Positions 1-7,528 of a stretch of 14,874 nucleotides of DNA are shown here, in pieces (within the stretch, counting starts at the first letter, position 1; the number at the start of each line of letters is the position of its first letter). The notes below the pieces were generated by a model that saw only the letters and a program-made list of their open reading frames with translations, had not been told where the DNA came from and did no database searches. The position numbers and the translations under genes are program-made. The stretch covers positions 1 to 14,874 of the forward strand of contig JAHEGF010000024.1 of NCBI GenBank assembly GCA_024645155.1, given 5' to 3'. This DNA is from Phyllobacteriaceae bacterium (GTDB taxonomy: Bacteria > Pseudomonadota > Alphaproteobacteria > Rhizobiales > Rhizobiaceae).

Positions 1-952
1 CGAGGGACGTCAGGGTAGTGATGGAGCCGTTCAGTATGAAGGGAAGGAATGTAAGAGTGGCCACCATCGCGTTTGGCAACAGGTGGCGGAAGATGATGGT
101 GCGATTGCCCACGCCCAGTGCCCGGGCGGCGTTGACATATTCGAAATTGCGAGCGCGCAGGAATTCGGCACGCACGATTCCAACGAAACTCACCCAGGAA
201 AAAAGCAGCATGATGCCAAGCAGGATCCAGAATCCCGGCGGAAGAATTGCAGCTATGATCAGCAGTATGTAGAGAACCGGCATCGACGACCAGATCTCGA
301 TAAAGCGCTGAAATACAAGATCGGTCCAGCCGCCGAAATACCCCTGAATGGCACCGGCCGACACACCGATTACAGCCGATGCCGAAGTCAGGATCAGGCC
401 GAACAGAACCGATATGCGGAACCCGTAGATCGCACGGGCCAGAACGTCACGGGCGCCATCGTCGGTACCGAGCCAGTTCCAGTTGCCGCGATGGCAGCTC
501 GGGTCATCGACACCGAGCGGGTAGCGCGAGCACCGCTCCTCCGCCGTGTACATCCAGGACGGTTTTGCCGGTGCAGCCTGGGGGATGTCATTATTGACCG
601 TGCGGTAGGAATAGCGAACCGGTGGCCAGATCATCCAGCCATTGGCGTTGATTTCGTCGAGAATGACCGGGTCGCGATAGTCTGTCACGGCGAAGAAGCC
701 GCCGAATTTTTCCTCCGGGTAGTCGACGACGACCGGAAACAGGATTTCGCCCTTGTAGGAGGCAATGATCGGTTTGTCGTTGGCGATGAATTCCGCAAAC
801 ATCGACAGGATAAACAATGTCAGGAAAATCCACAGCGAGTAATAGCCGCGGCGGTTTTTCCTGAAGTTGCGCCAGCGCCTCTGGTTGAGTGGCGACAGCC
901 ACGGACGTTTGACAGGCGCATCCGCACTGCCGGCAGCGGAGGTGCCGTTCAT
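1..952 (-). CDS. yejE: YejE-type ABC peptide transporter permease, 3' end cut by window edge
   Basis: Inner-membrane permease of a Yej (microcin C / oligopeptide type) ABC importer, partner of YejB. The minus-strand frame is open from ATG at 952 to base 1, giving 317 residues; recalling E. coli YejE, roughly 60 C-terminal residues are missing. Visible: a first membrane segment at about 38-57 followed by IANDKP, a long periplasmic loop, the GTDD..RDVLAR.IYGFRISVLFG block at about 162-185, membrane segments at about 183-205, 223-238 and 241-261, and the EAA-type loop for the ATPase at about 264-294 (RAEFLRARNFEYVNAARALG, then LLPN). The start is fixed by a TGATG overlap with the yejB stop, which suggests translational coupling. 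The periplasmic loop carries an insertion at about 132-158 with two cysteines (141, 153) that E. coli YejE lacks. No stop or frameshift occurs in the visible part. Family assignment is firm; the substrate is inferred. Confidence 0.95.
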   Translation of the reverse strand, partial: MNGTSAAGSADAPVKRPWLSPLNQRRWRNFRKNRRGYYSLWIFLTLFILSMFAEFIANDKPIIASYKGEILFPVVVDYPEEKFGGFFAVTDYRDPVILDEINANGWMIWPPVRYSYRTVNNDIPQAAPAKPSWMYTAEERCSRYPLGVDDPSCHRGNWNWLGTDDGARDVLARAIYGFRISVLFGLILTSASAVIGVSAGAIQGYFGGWTDLVFQRFIEIWSSMPVLYILLIIAAILPPGFWILLGIMLLFSWVSFVGIVRAEFLRARNFEYVNAARALGVGNRTIIFRHLLPNAMVATLTFLPFILNGSITTLTSL

Positions 953-2061
953 CAGACATCCCTCCGCTCAAAATCGATGCGCGGATCAATCCAGGTATAG
1001 GTCAGATCCGATATTAGCGTGATGAAAAGGCCAAGCAGGGAAAGAATATAGAGATTGGCAAACACCACGGGGTAATCGCGGTCGAGGACGGATTTGAAAC
1101 CGAGCAGCCCCAGTCCATCAAGCGAAAAAATGTTTTCGATGAGCAGGGAACCCGTAAAAAAAGCCGATATGAACGCGCCGGGAAATCCCGCAATCACGAT
1201 CAGCATGGCGTTGCGGAAAACATGACCGTACAGAACCTGGCGTTCGGTCAGTCCCTTCGCGCGTGCCGTCATGACATATTGCTTGCGGATTTCATCGAGG
1301 AACGAGTTTTTGGTCAGCAATGTCGTGGTGGCAAATGCCGAAAGCACCATCGCGGTCAGCGGCAGTGTCAGATGCCAGAAATAGTCGACGATTTTTTCCG
1401 GCCACGACAGGCTGTCGAAATTTTCCGACGTCAGACCCTTCAAGGGAAACAGGTCCCAGAACGAACCACCCGCAAACAGCACAATCAAAAGGATCGCAAA
1501 CAGGAATCCCGGTATGGCATAACCGACAATGATCACCCCGCTTGTCCAGATATCGAAGGCCGATCCGTCCTTGACGGCCTTTCGAATGCCGAGCGGGATT
1601 GAAATCCCGTAGGAAATGAACGTTATCCAAAGCCCGAGCGAGATCGATACAGGCATTTTTGAAATGATCAGGTCGATCACCGAAATGTCGCGGAAATAGC
1701 TGTTTCCGAAGTCGAACCGGAGGTAGTTCCACAGCATGTTGGCGAAGCGTTCCAGGGGCGGTTTGTCAAATCCGAACTGCTTTTCCAATTGCGCAATAAA
1801 CTCCGGGTCAAGCCCCTGGGCCCCGCGATACTTGGAAGAGAACTCGCCGCTGCCGCCTTCCACACCCTGGTTCTGGTTGCTGAAATCTCCGCCACCGCCA
1901 GAAATACGGTCCGTTGCACTCCCCCCCTGTCCGGTGATTTTAGCGATCACCTGCTCGACCGGACCGCCGGGAGCAAACTGGATGACGGCAAAAGATATCG
2001 CCATGATCCCGAACAAGGTGGGGATCATCAACAGGATACGGCGGAGGATATAGGCACCCAT
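952..2061 (-). CDS. yejB: YejB-type ABC peptide transporter permease
   Basis: Inner-membrane permease that pairs with YejE to form the channel of a Yej-type importer for peptides and related compounds. The 369 residues match the usual family length (E. coli about 364). Visible: an N-terminal membrane segment at 8-28 ending in FAPGGPVEQ, a glycine/serine-rich periplasmic stretch at about 44-80, the conserved RG.QGLDPE and FGFDKP blocks (79-101), LRFDFGNSYFRD (114-125), membrane segments at about 138-158, 173-198, 233-250, 285-308 and 335-352, the EAA loop at about 254-285 (DEIRKQYVMTARAKG), and the C-terminal DPRIDFERR. The start at 2061 is the family start MGAYILRR; its Shine-Dalgarno is weak, so coupling to yejA2, which ends 36 bases upstream, is likely. 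The stop overlaps the yejE start by one base. Operon regulation from upstream of yejA1 is inferred. Confidence 0.96.
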   Translation of the reverse strand: MGAYILRRILLMIPTLFGIMAISFAVIQFAPGGPVEQVIAKITGQGGSATDRISGGGGDFSNQNQGVEGGSGEFSSKYRGAQGLDPEFIAQLEKQFGFDKPPLERFANMLWNYLRFDFGNSYFRDISVIDLIISKMPVSISLGLWITFISYGISIPLGIRKAVKDGSAFDIWTSGVIIVGYAIPGFLFAILLIVLFAGGSFWDLFPLKGLTSENFDSLSWPEKIVDYFWHLTLPLTAMVLSAFATTTLLTKNSFLDEIRKQYVMTARAKGLTERQVLYGHVFRNAMLIVIAGFPGAFISAFFTGSLLIENIFSLDGLGLLGFKSVLDRDYPVVFANLYILSLLGLFITLISDLTYTWIDPRIDFERRDV

Positions 2062-2097
2062 CAGGCAACCATCCGTCGCATGAATTTCAAATGTCCG

Positions 2098-3987
2098 TCA
2101 GGATTTGCCAAGTGCCGCCGCTTTCCCTGCATCTACCCACCATAGCGTTTCGACCGGAAAGCCATAATCGGGCTTGGGTTCCTTGAAGCCGAACATATCC
2201 CAGTACGCCGCCCGGTGATTCGCTGCATGCCAATTTGGAATCCAGTCTCGCCTCGCGCGCAAGACCCGATCGAGAACCTTCATCGCCGTAACCAGCTCAT
2301 TTCGGCTTTTTACCCGTCCGATTTCATCGATCAGCGCATCGACTGTAGCGTCCTTCGTGCCCGGAAAATTGCGCGAGCCTGGAATATCTGCTGCCTTGGA
2401 CGAGAAAACGTTTTGCAGGTCCTCCATTGTGGGAGTGGCGGAAAACGAAAAGGCTGTTCCAACCAGATCGAAATCGAAATCGTTGACCCGCGCCTGAAAC
2501 TGGGCTGGATCGACCAGCCGGATGGACGCATCGATCCCGATAATCCGCATATTTTCCATAAAAGGTGTATCTACCCGCACAAAAACCTCGCTGCGTACCA
2601 GTATCTCGACGGTCAGCCGTTCATCCTTGGCATTCGTCAAAAATCGCCCGCCCGCATCCGGCCGCTTCCATCCCGCATCCAGTAGCAGCGTGGTCGCGCG
2701 CCGAAGCAGCGCGCGGTCGCGACCGGAACCGTCGGAGACCGGCTGCATGAATGGCTCGCTGTCCAGGGATCCGGGCACAATACCGGGCAACCGCGCGATC
2801 AGGGCCCGTTCGTTTTGTGAAGGCGGGCCGTCGGCGCGGAATTCCGAAGTCTCGAACAATGACTGCGAACGCGTGTACGATCCGTAGAACATGTTCGTCC
2901 GGGTCCACTCAAAATCGAAACATAGACCAATGGCCTCTGTTACCCGGGGGTCCCTGAAACGTTCACGCCGCCGGTTTACAGCCCACGCCTGCATGGAGGG
3001 GCGAAGTTCCGAGGGAAACTCCCGTTTGATCACCTTGCCTTCAAGCAGCGCCGGAAATGCATACTCGGTCGCCCAGGTCTTCGATGTGAATTCCTGTCGA
3101 TAGGTGACATCGCCCTTCTTGAAGGCCTCGAATGCTGCCTGACGCTCGCGATAGAAATCGATGCGCACCCGGTTAAAATTATGATGACCACGATTGACAG
3201 CCAGATCGCGGCCCCAGTAGCCGGAAACCCGCTCATACTTGATCATCTGGCCTGCCGAAAACTCAGCGACCCGGTACGGACCGGAACCAAGCGGCGCCGC
3301 CAGTTGGGAGCCATCAAATGGGTGCTTTGTAAAATGGGACTTCGCTAGGATCGGGAATTGGACGACATTGAGGATAGTCCGTTCCGACTGTTTGCCGGAA
3401 AACCGGAGGATAACAGTCTTGTCATCGGCCACGACAGCATCACTCAATTCCCCGAGCGGCAGCAGAAGCGACGGATGACCCCGGTCACGAAAGGTCAGGA
3501 AACTGAATGCCACGTCCGCCGCGGTTACATCGCTGCCATCATGGAAACGGGCTTCGTTGCGCAACCTGAACTCATAGCTGTTTCGGTCGGCCGAGATTTT
3601 TACCCATTCGGCAAGCAAACCGTAAACCGCATCGGGCTCATCCAGCGCACGAACCATTAAACTGTCAAAGCAGAGCTCCATGCGCGGAGGAGCGTCGCCC
3701 TTCGGCACAAAACTGTTCAGCGTATTGAAGGTCTGGACATTCTGATTGAACGCCCAGTTTGGCGGTGAGAAGTTGAAACGACCGCCTTTGGGCGCGTCAG
3801 GATTGGCATACTCGAAATGTTCGAAATCCGGACCGTATTTCAGCTCCCCGAAAGCGGACAGTCCGTGAAGCGGGGTCCCGGTCGGCAGTGCGGCAAATAC
3901 TTTCGAGGGAATCGTTGCAATGGCGGAAGCGGCCATTACGGAACCGATAATCTGCCGCCGCGAAAACTGAGGTTGTCTCAAGCTCAT
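2098..3987 (-). CDS. yejA2: YejA-type extracellular solute-binding protein, second copy (Tat-like signal)
   Basis: Periplasmic substrate-binding protein of the SBP_bac_5 (peptide/nickel) family that delivers substrate to YejBE. I start it at 3987, giving 629 residues; the open frame extends 32 codons further, but ATG at 3987 overlaps the yejA1 stop as ATGA and leads directly into an export signal. The N terminus SRRQIIG followed by a hydrophobic run and an AxA-like end (about 9-33) resembles a twin-arginine signal. Family blocks: F.Y.NPDAP.GGR near residue 60, FNTLNSFVPKG, RFHDGSDVTAADVAFSF, LGSGPYRV, YWGRDLAVNRGHHNF, a central EFPSELRPSMQAWAVN, and near the end LDRVLRARRDWIPNWHAANH. It is clearly paralogous to its upstream neighbour. 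Related rhizobial Yej systems with more than one binding protein have been linked to peptide and peptidoglycan-fragment uptake and to antimicrobial peptide tolerance; the ligand here is unknown. Confidence 0.93.
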   Translation of the reverse strand: MSLRQPQFSRRQIIGSVMAASAIATIPSKVFAALPTGTPLHGLSAFGELKYGPDFEHFEYANPDAPKGGRFNFSPPNWAFNQNVQTFNTLNSFVPKGDAPPRMELCFDSLMVRALDEPDAVYGLLAEWVKISADRNSYEFRLRNEARFHDGSDVTAADVAFSFLTFRDRGHPSLLLPLGELSDAVVADDKTVILRFSGKQSERTILNVVQFPILAKSHFTKHPFDGSQLAAPLGSGPYRVAEFSAGQMIKYERVSGYWGRDLAVNRGHHNFNRVRIDFYRERQAAFEAFKKGDVTYRQEFTSKTWATEYAFPALLEGKVIKREFPSELRPSMQAWAVNRRRERFRDPRVTEAIGLCFDFEWTRTNMFYGSYTRSQSLFETSEFRADGPPSQNERALIARLPGIVPGSLDSEPFMQPVSDGSGRDRALLRRATTLLLDAGWKRPDAGGRFLTNAKDERLTVEILVRSEVFVRVDTPFMENMRIIGIDASIRLVDPAQFQARVNDFDFDLVGTAFSFSATPTMEDLQNVFSSKAADIPGSRNFPGTKDATVDALIDEIGRVKSRNELVTAMKVLDRVLRARRDWIPNWHAANHRAAYWDMFGFKEPKPDYGFPVETLWWVDAGKAAALGKS

Positions 3988-5843
3988 TTTATCCGGGTAG
4001 CCTTTTCGGCATCGAACCACCAGATTTCGGGAAATCCGACTGAGTATTCCGGAAGTTTTTCCGGCCGGCCAAACCGGTCCCACCGGGCAATACGCTCAAA
4101 CGGATAGTAGAACTGCGGAATGACGTACTCATTCCACAACAAGACCCGGTCGAGCGCACGGGTTGCGGCCACCAGGGTTTCGCGATCCTTGGCAAAGATG
4201 ACTTCATCGATCAACCGGTCAACCGCTGGATCGTTGATACCCGCATAATTGCGCGACCCTTCGCGATCCGCCGATTGCGCCCCCCAATAGTTGCGCTGTT
4301 CATTGCCGGGCGACAGGGACTGTCCCCATCCTGCCGTGACCATGTCATATTCGAAGCTACGTAACCGGTTGATATATTGCGATGAATCGACCACCCGGTA
4401 GGTCAGTTCTATCCCGAGTTTCTGCAAGTTCTGTTTCCAGGGTAACACGAAACGCTCTGAACCGTCGCTGTGGTCCAGATATTCGATGGTGAACGGCTCC
4501 CCGGTTGCAGTGTTGACGAGCCTGCGCCCATCCAGTTCCCAGCCGGCCTGTTTGAGAAGGTCGAATGCGTCGCGCAAATTGTTGCGCAACTTTTGCGGAT
4601 CGCCGGCAACGGGATTTTCGTATTCCTGCGTAAACACTTCCTGAGGAATGATGTCCTTGACGGTGTTGAGGATTTCAAGCTCGCGGCCGGATGGTAATCC
4701 GCTTGCGGCCAGATCGGTGCCGGCAAAGAAACTCTGGATCCGAAGATACTGGCCGAAAAACACGGTCCGCTTTGCGGTTTCATAGTCCCAGGCCAGGTTC
4801 AGAGCGCGGCGCACCCGCCGGTCCTTGAACTTGTCGCGGCGCAGATTAACGACGAAAGCTTGCATGACACCGCTGGCCTTGGTTGGAAACTCCTCAAGTA
4901 TGACAAACCCCTTCTCGCGTGCCGGAAAGCGGTTTTTCTCGTAACCGGTTGCCCAGTTCTTTGCAGAATTCTCCCGGCGGTAATCAAATTGGTCACCCTT
5001 GAAGGCTTCGAGCATGACGGTGCTGTCGCGGTAGTATTCATAATTGATCTCGTTGAAATTATTGCGGCCGACATTGACGTTGAGATCGCGACCCCAATAG
5101 TTTTCGACACGGGCAAAAGTAATATTGCGTCCGGCCTCGAACCGATCGACGCGATACGGTCCCGAACCCAGCGGCGGTTCCAGGATTCGCCCTTCGATGC
5201 TGCGCTGTTTACCGTCAGGGTCCGTGCCTTCCCACCAGTGTTTCGGAAGCACGGTCAACTGCCCCATGATGTGCGGCAGTTCCCTGTTGTTCCTCACGTC
5301 GAAGGTAAAGGTCACTTCGCGTTCGCCGGTTTTTTCCGCTTTGACGACATTGCGGTAATAGAACCGCAAAGATGGATTGAGCTCCACGGACTTTTCGAAA
5401 CTCCACACCACGTCTTCAACGGTCACCGGCTCGCCGTCATGCCATTTGGCAGCAGGATTGAGCCGGAAGCTGACCCACGAATCATCGGATGCATGTTTCG
5501 TGGCTTCGGCCAGCAAACCGTATTCGCCTGATATGTCCGCCTCGTCCAGGGCTCCGGTCATCAGTGTCTCGTAGACATGCTGAAGAAGACCGGTGGCGGG
5601 TTCGCCTTTGGGCAATATCGGATTGAAGCTGTCATAGGAGCCCTCGGCAGCCAGGCGCACTCTCCCGCCTATCGGGGCGTCAGGATTGACATAGTCGAAC
5701 CTGGAAAAGCCGGCGGCATACCGTGGCTCACCGGTAAGCGATGTCGCATGCTTCCACCCGTCGTCGCTAGCAGCCGCCACGCCAGCCCAGATCATGCAGG
5801 AAAGCGCAATCATCCACAGCGTCGTCGCTTTGATAACCGGCAT
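3984..5843 (-). CDS. yejA1: YejA-type extracellular solute-binding protein, first copy (Sec signal)
   Basis: First gene of the Yej operon; a periplasmic SBP_bac_5 family binding protein of 619 residues. The frame could start 14 codons earlier, but ATG at 5843 has a strong Shine-Dalgarno (GGGAG at 5850-5854, six bases upstream) and opens directly into a Sec-type signal: charged MPVIK, a hydrophobic core at about 8-24, and cleavage near GVAAA/SDD. Conserved blocks: F.RFDYVNPDAPIGGR (about 47-61), FNPILPKGEPATG, AAKWHDGEPVTVEDVVWSFE, LGSGPYRV, NYWGRDLNVNVGRNNFNEI, EEFPTKASGVMQAFVVNLRR, SRNYAGINDPAVDRLIDEVI, and C-terminal ALDRVLLWNEYVIPQFYYP. This copy is nearer to enterobacterial YejA in its C-terminal block than the second copy. 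The stop overlaps the yejA2 start by four bases. The last residues are polar (KATRIK). Confidence 0.93.
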   Translation of the reverse strand: MPVIKATTLWMIALSCMIWAGVAAASDDGWKHATSLTGEPRYAAGFSRFDYVNPDAPIGGRVRLAAEGSYDSFNPILPKGEPATGLLQHVYETLMTGALDEADISGEYGLLAEATKHASDDSWVSFRLNPAAKWHDGEPVTVEDVVWSFEKSVELNPSLRFYYRNVVKAEKTGEREVTFTFDVRNNRELPHIMGQLTVLPKHWWEGTDPDGKQRSIEGRILEPPLGSGPYRVDRFEAGRNITFARVENYWGRDLNVNVGRNNFNEINYEYYRDSTVMLEAFKGDQFDYRRENSAKNWATGYEKNRFPAREKGFVILEEFPTKASGVMQAFVVNLRRDKFKDRRVRRALNLAWDYETAKRTVFFGQYLRIQSFFAGTDLAASGLPSGRELEILNTVKDIIPQEVFTQEYENPVAGDPQKLRNNLRDAFDLLKQAGWELDGRRLVNTATGEPFTIEYLDHSDGSERFVLPWKQNLQKLGIELTYRVVDSSQYINRLRSFEYDMVTAGWGQSLSPGNEQRNYWGAQSADREGSRNYAGINDPAVDRLIDEVIFAKDRETLVAATRALDRVLLWNEYVIPQFYYPFERIARWDRFGRPEKLPEYSVGFPEIWWFDAEKATRIK

Positions 5844-5846
5844 CCG

Positions 5847-5854
5847 TCTCTCCC
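5847..5854 (-). promoter_or_regulatory. Shine-Dalgarno deciding the yejA1 start
   Basis: On the minus strand this reads GGGAGAGA, with GGAG six bases before the ATG at 5843. It favours that ATG over the start 14 codons upstream (5885), which would also bury the signal peptide behind charged residues. Confidence 0.7.
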
Positions 5855-5941
5855 TTTTTCCGTCGCAAATCATGCATACAGGCATTCACAGGAAAATGGC
5901 AGGGATGTGCTCCGATTTGCCGGCTTCTGCGAAACTTGATG

Positions 5942-5968
5942 AAAAAAAGCCGGACGCTTGCCCGGCTT
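5942..5968 (-). terminator. Intrinsic terminator downstream of cycM
   Basis: Read on the minus strand: a perfect 7-bp stem AAGCCGG / CCGGCTT with an 8-base loop (5954-5961), followed directly by a run of T (the A run at 5942-5948 on the plus strand). It lies 30 bases past the cycM stop and points the same way. It therefore separates cycM from the yej operon, so yejA1 needs its own promoter in about 5855-5940. I could not pick a convincing -35/-10 pair there. Confidence 0.85.
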
Positions 5969-5998
5969 ATCTGTCGTTGTAATGGCAAAAGCTGCGAA

Positions 5999-6580
5999 TT
6001 ATTCAGTCTTTGCCGGAGCGGCCTCTTGTGATGCCTCCGGTAAAGGCGCCGGGCTGTCGGACAGCGACCGCAGATAGGCTATGAGATCGGCGCGATCTTC
6101 GTCCTTTTTCACGCCCGCAAATCCCATGGCAGTGCCCTTGATGTACTTCTTGGGCGCAAGCAGGAAATGGCTTAATTCGTCATAGGTCCAGGTTTTGCCG
6201 GCTCCGAATTCCTTGATCGCTGCGGAGTAGTTGAAACCGTCTGCACCTGCCATCGCGCGATTAACGATATTCCAGAGATTCGGGCCAACCTTGTTTGCAC
6301 CACCGTTTTCAGCCGTATGGCAGGCAGCACATTTCTTGAATTGGCCCTGACCCGCTTCAGCGTTCGCACCGGCAAGCATCGGTCCGATCGATGCAAGCGC
6401 TTCGGCCTCGCCGGCAGCTTTCCCGCCACTGTCACCATCGGCCGCTGCCTCTATGACGAACCCCTCCTTGTCGGAATGGTGTTCGGAAAAAATCGCGTCG
6501 GAAGCGATGCTTATCGTCATCAGCACAAAGACTGTTCCGAGAAAGGCGCCCGCCAGTTTGGTTAGATCGGAAGAGTTCAT
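5999..6580 (-). CDS. cycM: Membrane-anchored class I cytochrome c (CycM / cytochrome c-552 type)
   Basis: Electron carrier held on the periplasmic face of the inner membrane, thought in rhizobia to pass electrons from the bc1 complex to terminal oxidases. 193 residues. An uncleaved hydrophobic anchor at about 8-28 is followed by an acidic, glycine/alanine-rich linker (about 35-72), then the cytochrome domain: haem-attachment CAACH (Cys84, Cys87, His88), KVGPNLWNIVNR, WTYDELSHFL.AP, the probable axial methionine in GTAMGF (Met152), and RADLIAYLRSLS. The C-terminal tail is proline/alanine-rich. The start at 6580 has GGAG (6591-6594) ten bases upstream. It is transcribed alone, diverges from kdsB-pheA, and ends at a hairpin terminator. 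The cycM / kdsB / pheA arrangement is typical of rhizobial chromosomes. Confidence 0.93.
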   Translation of the reverse strand: MNSSDLTKLAGAFLGTVFVLMTISIASDAIFSEHHSDKEGFVIEAAADGDSGGKAAGEAEALASIGPMLAGANAEAGQGQFKKCAACHTAENGGANKVGPNLWNIVNRAMAGADGFNYSAAIKEFGAGKTWTYDELSHFLLAPKKYIKGTAMGFAGVKKDEDRADLIAYLRSLSDSPAPLPEASQEAAPAKTE

Positions 6581-6622
6581 CGCTGCACGACTCCATTGTT
6601 GCGATCAGATTTCAACTGCCCG

Positions 6623-6643
6623 ACCGGGACAAACGAACCCGGT
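6623..6643. repeat. Short inverted repeat in the cycM/kdsB divergent region
   Basis: Perfect 6-bp arms ACCGGG and CCCGGT flank a 9-base spacer. It lies about 43 bases upstream of the cycM start and 139 bases upstream of kdsB, in the 201-bp region that must hold both promoters. It could be an operator, a 5'-leader hairpin, or chance in GC-rich DNA. Confidence 0.35.
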
Positions 6644-6692
6644 TTCCACAGTCGGTACGGTTCAGGTTTTAAGCCGGGCGGAAACTAGGTCT

Positions 6693-6720
6693 TTTGCTCT
6701 GCAGTTGCAACACCTATAAG
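6693..6720 (+). promoter_or_regulatory. Possible promoter for kdsB-pheA
   Basis: TTTGCT (6693-6698) and TATAAG (6715-6720) are separated by 16 bases and resemble a sigma-70 -35/-10 pair, giving a start near 6727 and a leader of about 55 bases before the kdsB ATG. It is the best pair I see in the divergent intergenic region, but the -35 is poor. No matching pair stood out for cycM on the other strand. Confidence 0.35.
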
Positions 6721-6781
6721 AACCAACGCCGATGAGACCATTTGACACTGATTGCAAGCCCGGCAGAAGCGCCATCCACAT

Positions 6782-7528
6782 ATGAAAACAATCATACTCA
6801 TCCCGGCACGCATGGAATCGACCCGCCTTCCGGGGAAACCTCTGGCCGATATCTGCGGTATTGCGATGATTGTCCGGGTGGCGATGCGCGCCGCTGATTC
6901 CAGGGCCGGGGACGTCGCAGTTGCCACGGACAGTGAGGATATCGCCCGAACGGTCCGCGATGCAGGATTTGAAGCGGTCATGACGCGCAGCGACCACCAA
7001 ACGGGATCAGACCGGATTTTCGAGGCGTTGGAAAAAATCGACCCGCAGAAAACCTATGACACGGTGATCAACCTGCAAGGTGATCTGCCCGCAATTGATC
7101 CCCATTCAATAAAATCAGCCTTGCTGCCGCTTGATGTGCCTGGTGCGGATATCGCTACACTTGGTGTGGAAATCAGCGACGATGAGGAAAGAACCAACCC
7201 CAATGTGGTCAAGATCGTCGGCTCGCCGATCGGAAAAAATAGGTTGAAAGCACTTTATTTCACACGAGCCACCGCACCGTGGGGTGATGGACCGCTATAT
7301 CACCATGTCGGGTTGTACGCCTATCGCCGCGAAGCGCTTGCCCGTTTTGTGAAGCTTTCGCCTTCGGTTCTCGAGAAACGCGAAAAACTGGAACAGCTGC
7401 GTGCATTGGAGGCCGGTATGTCTGTGCATGCAGAAATTGTGGACAGCGTGCCGGTTCCGGTGGATACACCGGCAGATCTCGAAAAGGCGCGGCAGATTTT
7501 GGCGGCAAACAAAGGGAACCGAACATGA
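6782..7528 (+). CDS. kdsB: 3-deoxy-manno-octulosonate cytidylyltransferase (CMP-Kdo synthetase)
   Basis: Cytoplasmic enzyme that activates Kdo with CTP to CMP-Kdo for attachment to lipid A, so required for LPS core synthesis. 248 residues, the usual length. The start at ATG 6782 gives the family N terminus MKTIILIPARMESTRLPGKP; the frame could begin at a TTG ten codons earlier, but that adds unrelated residues. Visible: nucleotide-binding ILIPAR.ESTRLPGKPL (5-21), VAVATDSEDIA (46-55), TRSDHQTGSDR (68-78), INLQGDLP (96-103), ALYF.RA..PW, HVGLYAYRREAL, LE.REKLEQLRALE and the metal-site DTPADLEKAR near the C terminus. The usual QGDEP is QGDLP here, with the metal-binding aspartate (101) kept. 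The Shine-Dalgarno is weak. The last four bases overlap the pheA start (ATGA), implying coupled translation. Confidence 0.96.
   Translation: MKTIILIPARMESTRLPGKPLADICGIAMIVRVAMRAADSRAGDVAVATDSEDIARTVRDAGFEAVMTRSDHQTGSDRIFEALEKIDPQKTYDTVINLQGDLPAIDPHSIKSALLPLDVPGADIATLGVEISDDEERTNPNVVKIVGSPIGKNRLKALYFTRATAPWGDGPLYHHVGLYAYRREALARFVKLSPSVLEKREKLEQLRALEAGMSVHAEIVDSVPVPVDTPADLEKARQILAANKGNRT

Noticed and set aside
83..1000. Plus-strand open frame of 305 codons opposite yejE
   Set aside because: It is antisense to a well-conserved permease; the translation is rich in Arg, Asp and Gln with no membrane or domain pattern. Long antisense frames are expected in GC-rich genes.
3988..4083. Start of yejA2 32 codons upstream, inside yejA1
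   Set aside because: It would bury the twin-arginine-like signal peptide; ATG 3987 overlaps the yejA1 stop in the usual coupled fashion.
6742..6747. Perfect TTGACA as a kdsB -35 element
   Set aside because: A -10 at normal distance would fall at 6765-6770, which reads AGAAGC-like sequence, and transcription would start almost on the ATG. Kept only as a chance match.
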